DNA from: Thermoguttaceae bacterium
GTDB lineage: Bacteria; Planctomycetota; Planctomycetia; Pirellulales; Thermoguttaceae
Reading direction: 5' to 3'
Assembly (NCBI GenBank): GCA_025060325.1
Contig: JANXBW010000009.1
Span: 91,896 to 155,895 of the forward strand
Length of the DNA stretch: 64,000 nucleotides
Shown here: one piece after another, positions 17,640 through 26,953 of the stretch
Position numbering within the stretch: the first letter of the stretch is position 1
How the letters are laid out: the number at the start of each line of letters is the position of its first letter
Made by a program: the position numbers and the translations under genes
The notes under the pieces: generated by a model
What the model was told of the DNA's origin: nothing
Database searches by the model: none
Seen by the model: only the letters and a program-made list of their open reading frames with translations

Positions 17640-18143
17640 ATGGATTGGGATCCAGATCAACGATTTAATCAACTACTTGAAAGCCGCGGTTGGAGCTCTC
17701 TAAGCCCACCCGCTCCTAAAGGGCTTTATCGACCCGTTTTGCGAATCGATTCTTTTATATACACCTCCGGCCATCTACCCATCGGCCCGGATGGTGCCGT
17801 CGTCTGCGGGCAAGTGGGCCGGGACGTTGACGAAGCTCAAGCTGCCCAGGCCGCCGCACTGGCCATGGCTTCCATCCTGCGGGCACTTCAGCAGGAATTA
17901 GGAAGTTTGTCCAAGGTGGCCCGCGTGGTCCGGCTATTTGGGCTTGTCAACGCGGTGGCAGACTTTACGGCTCATCCTCGGGTGCTTAATGGCGCAAGCG
18001 AGGTTTTGGCCGAGGTCTTCGGAAGCGAGCTAGGGGTCGGCGTCCGCACCGCCGCAGGTGCTTCTAGTTTGCCCCTGGGAGCAGTGGTTGAGCTTGAGGC
18101 AATCTTTCGACTAAAGAGCGAGTCGCTCGCGGACGCCTCCTAG
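17640..18143 (+). CDS. RidA/YjgF-family protein
   Basis: A 167-aa protein of the YjgF/YER057c/UK114 fold, in the subgroup with an N-terminal 'R...L...G..LP' segment. The start at 17640 is supported by AAAGGA upstream. Recognisable elements are YTSGHLPIGPDG, the long helix with DEAQAAQAAALAMASILRAL, and the C-terminal GVGVRTAAGASSLPLGAVVE. Classical RidA deaminates reactive enamines released by PLP enzymes, but this subgroup often lacks the catalytic Arg and its activity is unsettled. It probably shares the hisG transcript (59-bp gap). Confidence 0.85.
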   Translation: MDWDPDQRFNQLLESRGWSSLSPPAPKGLYRPVLRIDSFIYTSGHLPIGPDGAVVCGQVGRDVDEAQAAQAAALAMASILRALQQELGSLSKVARVVRLFGLVNAVADFTAHPRVLNGASEVLAEVFGSELGVGVRTAAGASSLPLGAVVELEAIFRLKSESLADAS

Positions 18144-18336
18144 CGGAAGTAGCACTCTGGGCGCAAAGAGACCGACTTGTGTTGCTGGAAGCACGCCGGG
18201 TTTGCCTTGGCCGCCGGAACCTCTTCTTTTGTCGCCGCGCGGTGGTTCCGAACGCTTGTTTTTTTCTACTTCAGGGACTTTACTCGGTAAGCCCTTGGTT
18301 ATCGACGCATGTTAGTTTCTTCGGATCGGTGTTGAC

Positions 18337-20604
18337 TCAAGGGACAAGGAGGAATCGAAGTGCCTCGTTGCCGAATTCTTCGAAGCTAGCGGCCGAGGAA
18401 ATAACTAGCTTTTCCCGGGCACCCGCGGCTTCGTAAACGGCGCGGACCACTGCCAAATCACTTTCCTGCTCGCTCCAAATCAGAAGTGGCACCGGGGCAG
18501 CCAGGGCGAGCATGCCGGGCAGGTCAAGATATTTGACAGCTCCCGGCAGGAAGTCCGGATCGTCGATGGCGCTTAGCTGACGGAAGCGGAAGCCGGCGGT
18601 ATCGATCACGGCCCGATCCACCGCGGAAGACGCCTGCGCCAGTGCCGCGGCTGCCCAGCGCCCGCCGTCGCCCAATCCAACAAGGTAAACGCGGGCAACC
18701 TCCGGCCGGGCCCGCAACGCTGCTAGCACTGTGAGGATATCGTGTACCCTCTGAGCAAATAGTGGATGATTGTAGCCATACGTGTAGCCGGCATATTCCT
18801 TTCGCTTTGGATCAAGACGGTTTCGTGTAATTGGCTGGCCATCAAGCGTCGATTCGCCTTGCCCGAAAACATCCACAGCCACTACGCCGTAGCCTTTGCG
18901 AACGATCTCTAGCACCTGCTCGTGAGGTGAGCCGGTCTGGCTGACCAAGTCTTGTTTGCCGTTGGGTGTGACACAGAGGATTGCCGTGCCATTGAAAGGA
19001 ACCCCGCGGGGGACCAAGACGTAAACAGGCACCTCTTCGCGATATTTGGTTTGGCGGACGATTCCGCCCACCCAGAGGAAGCCCTCACCGCGACGCTCAA
19101 ATCGCTGTTCGAAGTCGACCTCATTTGCCGGCGGCAGTCCCCGGCCGATCATTACATCCACAGCACCACCGATAACCTTGCGGAATGGCGCAAGACCTTC
19201 CGCGCTTTGGGGGATAAGTTCCTCGATTTGCCGGCGACTGTCCTCCGTGATCCAACGCAACAAACTTCGCTCGTAATCTTCGCCACTGGGAGGCTTTGGG
19301 TGATCGTCGGTCCAGACGGTCATTTCTTCCCGCGACAACGGGCGGAACGGCCGTTCGTCGATGGGTTCGGGCAGACCTAGACCCAAGTGTTTGTTCATCC
19401 AGCGATACATAACGAGCCGCGAGTGATAATTGTAATTGTGTGGATGATCAAGGAAGGCCGCGAGATAAACCCGATCGGTGGCGTCATATAGTTGGTAAAG
19501 CCGCTGCAATTCCGGAAAACCCTTCGTGGGCATTTCCTTGGTCCAATCGTTAGCGCTTGTCATGCCCAGGGCTTTGGGGGCAAAAAGCGCAGCAAATTCC
19601 ACGTTGCTCGTACCGATGCGGAGGTAGCAGGCATTTTCGCAGGTGCACCCCCCTTGCATCGCCGTGGAAACCATCACCGCAGGGAATGCGACAAGGGGGC
19701 GAGGATCTAACGCGCACAAGATGAAGGTCTGAGTACCCCCGCCGCTGGCCCCGGTGATCCCGATGCGATTGGGATCCACATCCGGCAAACTGGTAAACCA
19801 ATCGAGTACACGAATTGAATTCCACGTCTGGAGACCCATCATGTTTTGTAAATGAAGCTCCGCTTGCGGACTAAAATAGCCCCAGTTTTCCGGGGTGTTC
19901 ATGTGGGCTCGCATGCCCGGGCGATGGGGGATCTGGATGCTGTCGGCATAGCCCACCATGTCGTAATGGAAGACGACGCAACCCATACGGGCAAGATGCA
20001 CACAGCGGGCCTGCAGCGGATATCGTCCACAGCAGGGGAGCTTTTCCCAGCCGTTTTCTAGCTCCCGCTTCAGGCCGGCATCTCCAGCATCATAAAAACG
20101 GCCATTGGCCCAGTGGCCGTGAGGACAGAGGACTCCGGGTTTTTTGGCCGGCCCGCCTTTGGGCCGATACAAATTCCCCGTCACAAAATGCCCGGGAAAG
20201 CTTTCCAAGTACACACGCTCCACAGTGTACTCGTCGCGATCCACCTTGCCGTGGATCACTGCCCGCTGGGGCGTGCGGGTGGGCATGGGCCACAGGCCAA
20301 GCGCCACTAGCATTTGTCGACGGACTCGTTCACTTCGCTTTTCCCACTCCTCCAGATTCTCTGGCGGATAGAAAGGATGGTAATCGTCAAGCGTCTTAAT
20401 CGGCCCAAGGCGCGAGTCAGCAAGCGGTTTATCTGGTGAACATACCTTCGGGGCTTCCTGCGCTTGGAGGATGCCGGCGCCTAGGGCAAAAACAATCGCC
20501 GTCCACACACAACTGATGACACCGGACCAATTCTTTACGACAATAGATTTGTCAACAAAACATACCTGTCGACAAAGTGCAGGAGTAAGATCTGTCCTGT
20601 CCAT
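18337..20604 (-). CDS. exported two-domain alpha/beta hydrolase (acetyl xylan esterase-like)
   Basis: A 755-aa protein read from the ATG at 20604 with GGAGG about 10 bases upstream. A hydrophobic segment near residues 25-48 is the likely export signal. The N-terminal domain (about 100-440) is an alpha/beta hydrolase with nucleophile elbow GASGGGTQ (Ser about 286), HGHWANGRFY as a likely oxyanion-region motif, and a late His in LDHPHNYNY. It resembles planctomycete acetyl xylan esterase-like proteins. A second hydrolase-like domain (about 500-755) has GLGDGG where G-x-S-x-G is expected, so the Ser is replaced by Asp. It stands alone on the minus strand, converging on the RidA gene. Confidence 0.75.
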   Translation of the reverse strand: MDRTDLTPALCRQVCFVDKSIVVKNWSGVISCVWTAIVFALGAGILQAQEAPKVCSPDKPLADSRLGPIKTLDDYHPFYPPENLEEWEKRSERVRRQMLVALGLWPMPTRTPQRAVIHGKVDRDEYTVERVYLESFPGHFVTGNLYRPKGGPAKKPGVLCPHGHWANGRFYDAGDAGLKRELENGWEKLPCCGRYPLQARCVHLARMGCVVFHYDMVGYADSIQIPHRPGMRAHMNTPENWGYFSPQAELHLQNMMGLQTWNSIRVLDWFTSLPDVDPNRIGITGASGGGTQTFILCALDPRPLVAFPAVMVSTAMQGGCTCENACYLRIGTSNVEFAALFAPKALGMTSANDWTKEMPTKGFPELQRLYQLYDATDRVYLAAFLDHPHNYNYHSRLVMYRWMNKHLGLGLPEPIDERPFRPLSREEMTVWTDDHPKPPSGEDYERSLLRWITEDSRRQIEELIPQSAEGLAPFRKVIGGAVDVMIGRGLPPANEVDFEQRFERRGEGFLWVGGIVRQTKYREEVPVYVLVPRGVPFNGTAILCVTPNGKQDLVSQTGSPHEQVLEIVRKGYGVVAVDVFGQGESTLDGQPITRNRLDPKRKEYAGYTYGYNHPLFAQRVHDILTVLAALRARPEVARVYLVGLGDGGRWAAAALAQASSAVDRAVIDTAGFRFRQLSAIDDPDFLPGAVKYLDLPGMLALAAPVPLLIWSEQESDLAVVRAVYEAAGAREKLVISSAASFEEFGNEALRFLLVP

Positions 20605-20895
20605 CGTGGCCGGTCCTCCTGGATGTTCCGCAGCCAACGGATCCTACAGTGGATGAAACTTACCGTCCGATGAAATTAGCCATGTGATTTGCGTTTAGCA
20701 GCTTCTTGAGGTAGGAAGGGGTAAAGTACGGGTGGCAGTCTCGCGGACTGTGGTACCCGCTTGGTTTGCGATCTTCCTCGGCGGCAGGCGGAGGTTCGCT
20801 GGTGCCGGCTACCGACGGTAAATAACATAGGGGTTTGCCGGTACCAGTTCAAATCCTAAGGCGTTTGTTTGGTCCTGGTGGCAAGGGGGTGACTT

Positions 20896-23418
20896 GTGAG
20901 CGAGATTGATCAAGCGCAAGGCTGTGGGGAGGGGACCGGTCCCCTTGAGGACCGCGAGCGGGCGGAGCGGGGCGATGGCGGCCTCGGCTTCGGGATGTTT
21001 GTGGCAATCGTGGGTGCTGCTGTTGGCGGGCTTTCGCTCGGGGTGATTTTTCTTTTGGTGATTGTTTCTGGCCTTATTCTTTTGACCCCGGCGAGCGAAA
21101 ATTTAATCCCGGCGAGCGAAGACGAGGGGGCGAAACACGTTGCTTGGCCGGAAACAGAAGGTGCCTTTCCCCAGCGCACGTCGGAGGGAGTTACACGGGA
21201 GGAAGTGCCCACCGATTTGTCGAGCACACACTCCGGTTCTGGGAGTAGGCTCGACATCGGTGACTCTCAAGAAACTGCGAGGGGTTTCTCATCAGCTGAG
21301 ATCCCTGCCAAAGACCCGGCGAGGGCCTTAAAACCAGAATTCCCCGGGGAGGTTCCTTCCGAGTTGGCCAACCCCCCGAGGGAATCACCGCCTGAGGCGG
21401 AGCCGGCGGGGCAGGTGGGCGTCCAAGCGGGGCAACTCCCGCCGCCTTTGCCAGAGCACGTTTCGGTGGGGCTTCCGACTGGTCATCTTTTAGGTGTGAC
21501 CGGCGTCAGCTTCAGCCCGAGCGGAAACTTCCTCGTCACGAGCTCACTAGACCGGACCGCCAGAGTTTGGGACTTATCCGCCGGCTTGCCGGTGTTGGAG
21601 CTCGCCGGTCATGCCATGCCAGTGCTGAGCTGTGCCTGGTGCCCAAGTGGGGAAAAGATCGCCACGGGCTCGTCCGATGGTGAGGTGATTGTGTGGGATG
21701 CTATCTCGGGCGATTCCCTTTTTGCCTTCGCCGCCCATCAAGGCGCGGTAGCTGCTTGCGCTTGGAAGCCCGACGGGAGCCAGCTTTTAACTGCCGGCGC
21801 CGATGGAGTGGGTAAGGTTTGGGATATGGCCGAGCGGAAGCTGGTGGCCGAACTTAAAGGCCACGCAAGTGCTGTTCTGGGATGTGCCTGGGATGGAGAC
21901 GGTTCTCGAGCAGCCACAGCGTCGGCGGACAAAACCGTGCGGATTTGGGAGCCATCTTCGGGAAAGCCGATTCGGGTTCTCAAAGGCCATGAGGGCCAGG
22001 TGGTGGGCGTGTGCTGGAGTGCGGACGGCACAAGATTGCTCAGTTGGGGGGAGGACAAGACTGCCCGAGTTTGGGACGTCCGCAGCGGGGGAGAGCTAGT
22101 GCGTCTTGGAGCTCACCCAGGACCGGTGATCGGTGGGGCCTGGACCAGAGATAACCGTTGGGTGGCAACGGCGTCTGTGGACGGTGTGCTACGAATCTGG
22201 GATGCCTCGGTAGGACAAAAGGTGGCTGATCTCCAAGGTGGCGGCGGGCCGCTTGGCCAGTGCGCCTTTTCGCCCGATGGCCGGCTTGTGGTGGCGGCTA
22301 CCGCTGCGGGATCAGTGCTGGTCTGGGAGGTAAAAACAGGTCGACTAGTAGGTGCCCTTGAGCGAAAGACTTCGGCCGCTGTGGTCGGGGTCTTCTCCCC
22401 CAAAAGGGATAAGCTAGCCACAATCTCGCCGAAGGGACAGGCTCTTTTGTGGAATCTCAAGTCTGGCATGCTCGCGGGGACATACTCGGTCCAAAAGGGG
22501 CGGGTGACGGCCGTCGCATGGAACCCGGAGGGAGCCCGCCTCGCTTTGGGAAGTGAAGATGGGCAAGTCGTGATCTGCGATCCGGGCGCGATGGAGGAAG
22601 TGGCAGCCTTTCGCGTAGGCTATGCCGCCGTAAAGGCCCTGGCCTGGAGCCCTGGTGGCACCCGGATCGCAATTGGCGCGGATGACGGAACCGTTGCGCT
22701 TTGGGACCTGGTCGCGCAGCAGCCGGTTTGGGAGGAAAAAATCCATTTGGCCAGTGTGCTTACCTGTAGCTTCGCCCCGGATGGCGAAACGATCGCCACC
22801 GGCTCAGAGGACCGCAGTGCGAGGCTTTTAGAGGTGGCTTCGGGCAAGTTAAAGTGGACCCTTCAGGGCCATGCCGGGGCAGTCCGTGCTTGCGCTTGGA
22901 GCCTGGACGGCAATACGCTTGTCACCGGTAGCGACGATGGTCGGGCGAAATTGTGGGCGGCGGCTGCCGGGACACTTCGGCGAAACCTGCGGGGACATTC
23001 CGGCCTTGTGGTCGCCGCGGGATATCACTCGGAGGGGCGGCAGGTCTTCACCGCGTCGGACGATGGCACGGTCAGAATTTGGGATCCGAATAGTGGAGAA
23101 ACGATCGCGGTCCTCGAGGGTCACCAAAGCGGGGCCTGCGCGGCCATCTGGTCGGCAACTGGGAGGGCCCTTCTAACTTTAGGAGTGGAAGGGGTAGTCT
23201 CGGTTTGGGATGCTAGCACGTGGCAGCGACGGGCTTGGATATGTCTTCTCCCCGGTCGAGACAGTTGGATTGTGGTCACGCCGTCGGGTTATTTCGACGG
23301 ATCTTCCCAGGCGGCCCAGCTTATCAGCTTTTATGATCGCCGCACCGCTCAGGTATGGGACCGAAAGGTGATTGCTTCCTATCGGGTGCCCGGGCTACTC
23401 ACAGGATTATTGGACTGA
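20896..23418 (+). CDS. membrane-anchored WD40-repeat protein, 14 repeats
   Basis: An 840-aa protein starting at a GTG with GGGGG upstream. Residues about 33-62 form one membrane helix (around VGGLSLGVIFLLVIVSGLI). A Pro/Glu/Ser-rich linker to about 195 follows, then 14 WD40 repeats, each of about 42 residues with the 'D..TVRIWD' ending (for example DRTARVWDL, DKTVRIWEP, DGTVRIWDP). Fourteen repeats fit two seven-bladed propellers. A cap of 45 residues (GRDSWIVVTPSGYFDGS) closes the chain and is common in bacterial WD40 proteins. No enzymatic domain is fused. It is likely a scaffold at the membrane; partners are unknown. Neighbouring genes are separated by about 290 bp on each side. Confidence 0.9.
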   Translation: MSEIDQAQGCGEGTGPLEDRERAERGDGGLGFGMFVAIVGAAVGGLSLGVIFLLVIVSGLILLTPASENLIPASEDEGAKHVAWPETEGAFPQRTSEGVTREEVPTDLSSTHSGSGSRLDIGDSQETARGFSSAEIPAKDPARALKPEFPGEVPSELANPPRESPPEAEPAGQVGVQAGQLPPPLPEHVSVGLPTGHLLGVTGVSFSPSGNFLVTSSLDRTARVWDLSAGLPVLELAGHAMPVLSCAWCPSGEKIATGSSDGEVIVWDAISGDSLFAFAAHQGAVAACAWKPDGSQLLTAGADGVGKVWDMAERKLVAELKGHASAVLGCAWDGDGSRAATASADKTVRIWEPSSGKPIRVLKGHEGQVVGVCWSADGTRLLSWGEDKTARVWDVRSGGELVRLGAHPGPVIGGAWTRDNRWVATASVDGVLRIWDASVGQKVADLQGGGGPLGQCAFSPDGRLVVAATAAGSVLVWEVKTGRLVGALERKTSAAVVGVFSPKRDKLATISPKGQALLWNLKSGMLAGTYSVQKGRVTAVAWNPEGARLALGSEDGQVVICDPGAMEEVAAFRVGYAAVKALAWSPGGTRIAIGADDGTVALWDLVAQQPVWEEKIHLASVLTCSFAPDGETIATGSEDRSARLLEVASGKLKWTLQGHAGAVRACAWSLDGNTLVTGSDDGRAKLWAAAAGTLRRNLRGHSGLVVAAGYHSEGRQVFTASDDGTVRIWDPNSGETIAVLEGHQSGACAAIWSATGRALLTLGVEGVVSVWDASTWQRRAWICLLPGRDSWIVVTPSGYFDGSSQAAQLISFYDRRTAQVWDRKVIASYRVPGLLTGLLD

Positions 23419-23717
23419 TTGGCGGGAAAAAATCATCTCGGCTCGACTCGCCCAGCAAGTTGATGAGCTCTTACGATTGTCCCAGCCCCCGGGGCCAACG
23501 CAACGGAATCGGCGGTCGAAGTCGGTTTTGCTTTATTTGTCTGCGATTTAACTGAGTGCTGGCTCAGTTTCGTTTGCTAATGGATTCAGTCGGACCCAGG
23601 ACTAGGCTGGGCGTTGTGGGTAATGGCGCCCGTATGCACCGGGTGGGGGATACGACTCCCACAGCCCTCTTGGACCGGGCTTGACCTTTTGTCTCCCTGT
23701 GCCGCAAATACTTTGTC

Positions 23718-24890
23718 ATGGGAATCATGACGCGTTATGTGCTCGGGGAGATGCTTAAGGTCCTGGTGGCGGCGACCGCCGGGATAATGCTGATGATGCT
23801 TCTGGTGGGAGCCGGCCGCGAGGCCTGGGAATACAGTCTCCCGCTTTCGTGTACAGTTCGACTATTGCCCTATCTTCTTCCTGACGCCCTGCGGGTAGGT
23901 ATTCCGGTCGCGCTCCTTTTAGCTGTGGTCACCACTTTTGGGAGGCTGGGTGGCTTCAACGAACTTCTTGCCATAAAAGCTGCCGGAATTTCTCCCGCGC
24001 CCATTTTGGGGCCGGTACTAGCAGTTGCCTTTGGGCTGAGTCTTTTTACGGTGTGGATGAACGACTTGGCGGCCTCGTGGGGTCGACAGGGAATCCGGCA
24101 AGTGGTGATCGCGGCGGCGGAGGATATTGTGTACGGCTTGCTTCGCCTGCAGCACCGGTTCCAGCAAGGCCGGGTGACCATCCAGGTTAGCGGAGTTGTC
24201 GGTCGTCGCCTCCTGGAACCAATCCTTGTCATTTACGGCTCGGGGGACGAGCCGGCGATCACCGCTTCCGCCCAGGAGGCCGAGCTTCGAGGCGATTCCC
24301 GAACGGGCACACTTCGGCTGACACTGCGCAATGGCACGATTGAGGTTGGCGGTCAGGCCCGGGTGCAATTCCCGGATACCTACGAGCAAGAAATTCGACT
24401 GGTGGACAAAGCCGATTCGGGGCGCCTTTTGCCTCCTTCGTGGTTGCCGCTTCGCGATATCCCCGCGGAGGTGTCCCGATGTCTGGCCCGTATTCAGGAG
24501 TACCGGGCAAAGCTCGCTGATGGGCCGAATCGGGGCAGCAACCCGACCATTTCACCTGGCGAGCAGGAGCGCGTGCTTAGAGAGTTGAGGAACTTGGTGC
24601 AGTACTATCACCGGTTGAGGACGGAACCCTTCCGTCGCTGGGCTGCCGGCTTCAGTTGCCTGGGATTTGCGCTGGTCGGCAGCGGGATGGCGATCCGGCT
24701 TCGTCAGCGCGAGCTTGTGACCGCATTCTTTCTGTGCTTTGCCCCGATTTTGGTGGCTTATTATCCGCTACTTGCGTGGACGGTTGACGCGGCCAAAGGT
24801 GGGGTTATTCCGCCGTGGGGTGTGTGGCTGGGGAATGTCCTTTGCGGAGTTTGGGGCGGGGGGCTCTTGTGGCAGGACTTTAGACATTAA
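23718..24890 (+). CDS. LptF/LptG-family (YjgP/YjgQ) permease
   Basis: A 390-aa membrane protein with the LptF/LptG layout: two helices near the N-terminus (about 12-35 and 55-90), an extracytoplasmic beta-jellyroll-like domain (about 130-260), and helices at about 300-325, 330-355 and 362-385. FGRLGGFNELLAIKAAGIS is the typical cytoplasmic coupling region (consensus R.SE....RA.GIS). In LPS export LptF and LptG pair with the ATPase LptB. Only one such gene and no lptB are in this window, so partners must be elsewhere. An ATG nine bases downstream is an alternative start. Confidence 0.85.
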   Translation: MGIMTRYVLGEMLKVLVAATAGIMLMMLLVGAGREAWEYSLPLSCTVRLLPYLLPDALRVGIPVALLLAVVTTFGRLGGFNELLAIKAAGISPAPILGPVLAVAFGLSLFTVWMNDLAASWGRQGIRQVVIAAAEDIVYGLLRLQHRFQQGRVTIQVSGVVGRRLLEPILVIYGSGDEPAITASAQEAELRGDSRTGTLRLTLRNGTIEVGGQARVQFPDTYEQEIRLVDKADSGRLLPPSWLPLRDIPAEVSRCLARIQEYRAKLADGPNRGSNPTISPGEQERVLRELRNLVQYYHRLRTEPFRRWAAGFSCLGFALVGSGMAIRLRQRELVTAFFLCFAPILVAYYPLLAWTVDAAKGGVIPPWGVWLGNVLCGVWGGGLLWQDFRH

Positions 24891-26033
24891 TAAGCATGTG
24901 CCACCGGCCTAAGTGAGGATGGGACAACGGCTTAGCAACTTGGGCGCGACCGGCTAGCTCCTCCTTGCCTAGCCACATTTCCTCCCTCTTTGTGACCGTC
25001 CTTCTTGTCAGTCGCTCAACCCTCCGGCAGTGGGGGCCGTTAGGCCGCAACTCCGGCGTGGTCACACCCTGGCGATAAGTTTTGAGCCGAGGTGGTCGGT
25101 GGGTTGAAATCCGGCAAATTTTCGGTAGGGGACCGGCGGCCCCGGCTCCAAGCAATTACCTCCTTCGCTGCCCGGCCCTGGGAACGCCCCCGTTCGGCCC
25201 TCTGGCCGGCCTTAAATGCGTCAGGTCAAACCCGTGGTTTGAAGGGGCGCGAAGTTGGAGTCTCCCCATACCGCGATCAAAAGGCCCCGAGGTGGGACGT
25301 CCCTCGCTAACGCCACCAGGGTCACGGATGGTTGCCAAGGTACTGGTCTTCCCCCCTTTCTTAAAGCTTGAGCCGCTGTGGCCCGAGGCTTATCACAGTC
25401 CTTTGGTCGTTGCAAAACACCGCGCCAGAAAAGGAATTCCCTCAGGGCACCGAGGCTCCGGAAGCTGGATTGATTTTGCCGAACGGCCCGGGCGGGATTG
25501 CCGGGGTGGTTCCAGATTTTCGGGAAATTAGCCACGGGGCTCATCGGGCGTCGGCCCCGTAGCGAGGCGATCCGGACTTTTGGAAGTTGACGCTGGCCTA
25601 GGCCGGATGCGAGTCTATCCGCCGGAGCGACGATTCGGGCAAGTGGGGTCGGTTGTCCATAGCCGCAGTGAGACCGGAAAATTTGGGCGGACCTTGACTC
25701 CCGGCCGGGGCCTTTGGAGCCCTTTCTTTTGTGGGTTTTTAGTTAGGGCTGAACTGGTGGGAGGCTTATCAGTGCTAGGGCGGCGGTGGTGTCGTCGGCT
25801 TGTCAAGACTTTGGGTGCCCAAGGGACAGGCCGCGGAAAGTTTTTAGGCGGCATAAGGGTGAAGGTCCCGGGCGCTTGGCGACACCCTTCCCATCACTGG
25901 GGAGCTTGACAGGCGACTATCGGGTGGGGAAAGTAGTGTGGGGGCGAGCGGTAAGGTCGGCAGAGCGCTTTTGTTGGCCGGGTGGGTGAGTCACTTTCCG
26001 TAAACGTCTTTTCACAGCTAAAGGAGGTCTCCT
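24891..26033. other. 1.1-kb stretch without a supported gene
   Basis: Several short frames exist on both strands, the longest near 25082-25531 and 25580-25909, but none has a ribosome site, a coherent composition or recognisable motifs. No tRNA or clear terminator is seen. The last 20 bases carry the strong ribosome site of the CBS gene. Confidence 0.45.
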
Positions 26034-26411
26034 ATGCCCAAAGCCAAGGACATCATGACGACGGATGTGGTCACTATTTCCGGCGATGCCACCGTGGCAG
26101 AGGCAGTGGCGCTTATGAAGTCCCGCGGTGTTCGTTCACTTATCGTGGAACGCCGGAACGAAGAAGATGCTTACGGAATGATTACGCAGCGGGACGTTGT
26201 GTACAAAGTGGTGGCCAAGGGGCTTGATCCGGCCCAGGTACGCGTTCATGAGATCATGTCCAAGCCACTGGTGGTGGTTAATCCCAATTTAGATGTTAAG
26301 TACGTAGCTCGTCTGCTGGCCAATATGGGGCTATCGCGGGCGCCGGTCATTGGCGATCACCGCCTGCTGGGGGTGGTCTCACTGAGTGATATTGTCAACA
26401 AGGCGATGTAG
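26034..26411 (+). CDS. tandem CBS-domain protein
   Basis: A 125-aa protein made only of two CBS domains (about 5-62 and 72-125). The domain signatures are IMTTDVVTISGDATVAEAV and IMSKPLVVVNPNLDVKYVA, each followed by the usual second half (YGMITQRDVVYKVVAK, LLGVVSLSDIVNKAM). CBS pairs bind adenosine nucleotides and usually regulate a partner protein. The ribosome site AAAGGAGGT, seven bases before the ATG, is the strongest in the window, which suggests high expression. It is flanked by long spacers and is probably transcribed alone. Confidence 0.95.
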   Translation: MPKAKDIMTTDVVTISGDATVAEAVALMKSRGVRSLIVERRNEEDAYGMITQRDVVYKVVAKGLDPAQVRVHEIMSKPLVVVNPNLDVKYVARLLANMGLSRAPVIGDHRLLGVVSLSDIVNKAM

Positions 26412-26953
26412 CAACGTTCGATTTCTGTTGGCGGGGCTTTAAGGCGGCATCAAACAGAAGGACGCCGGGCCGGGACGTCGCGGCGGGAGAGAGTGCTTTG
26501 TTCGTCCACGGAGGGGCCTTCCCATAGTCCTGGGTTTGGGGCTGTGGTTCCTTGGCTTGCACCCTGGGCGGGGAGCAGGAGACCATGCGAGGGCGACGGT
26601 AGCATCGGCGGTCTGACCCTGGGCAATCCGGCGCGTCTTATCAGACGGAGTTTCCGCAAACAAGCTATTCGCTCCTTAGGGCGGCAGCCTCCGACGATCC
26701 GCGTGAGCGCCAGGAGGCGAATCGGCGTGGAGGATGTGCGTAAACTGGTTGAGAGTTTTTCCCCTTTGATCCTCCTGGCGGCGACAAGCTAGCTCGCCTA
26801 GCCAAATTTTTGAAGGGGGCAAAGGCAGGAAACTTTCGCCTTGGGTGGTTAAGTCAACAGCCGGCATGTTTCGGAAAGGCCGTAGGCTGCTGACCGGTAG
26901 GGCCTCGGCGACGGATGCAGAGATCTCTTCCCTGGCGTTAGTGCGAGGGGGAT
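26412..26953. other. 540-bp stretch without a supported gene
   Basis: No convincing coding frame, RNA gene or terminator is visible between the CBS gene and the kinase gene. The kinase N-terminal boundary is uncertain, so part of the right end may be untranslated leader. Confidence 0.4.

Noticed and set aside
20845..20862. TTCAAATC, as in a tRNA T-loop
   Set aside because: The flanking bases do not pair as a T-stem and no anticodon arm can be drawn upstream.
23605..23672. tRNA-like GC-rich fold with GGATACGACTCCC
   Set aside because: The loop lacks TTC and the arms do not fit a cloverleaf; about 60 bases is too short.
25082..25909. 149- and 109-codon frames in the spacer before the CBS gene
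   Set aside because: No ribosome sites, no conserved motifs, and frames on several strands of similar length, as expected in GC-rich non-coding DNA.
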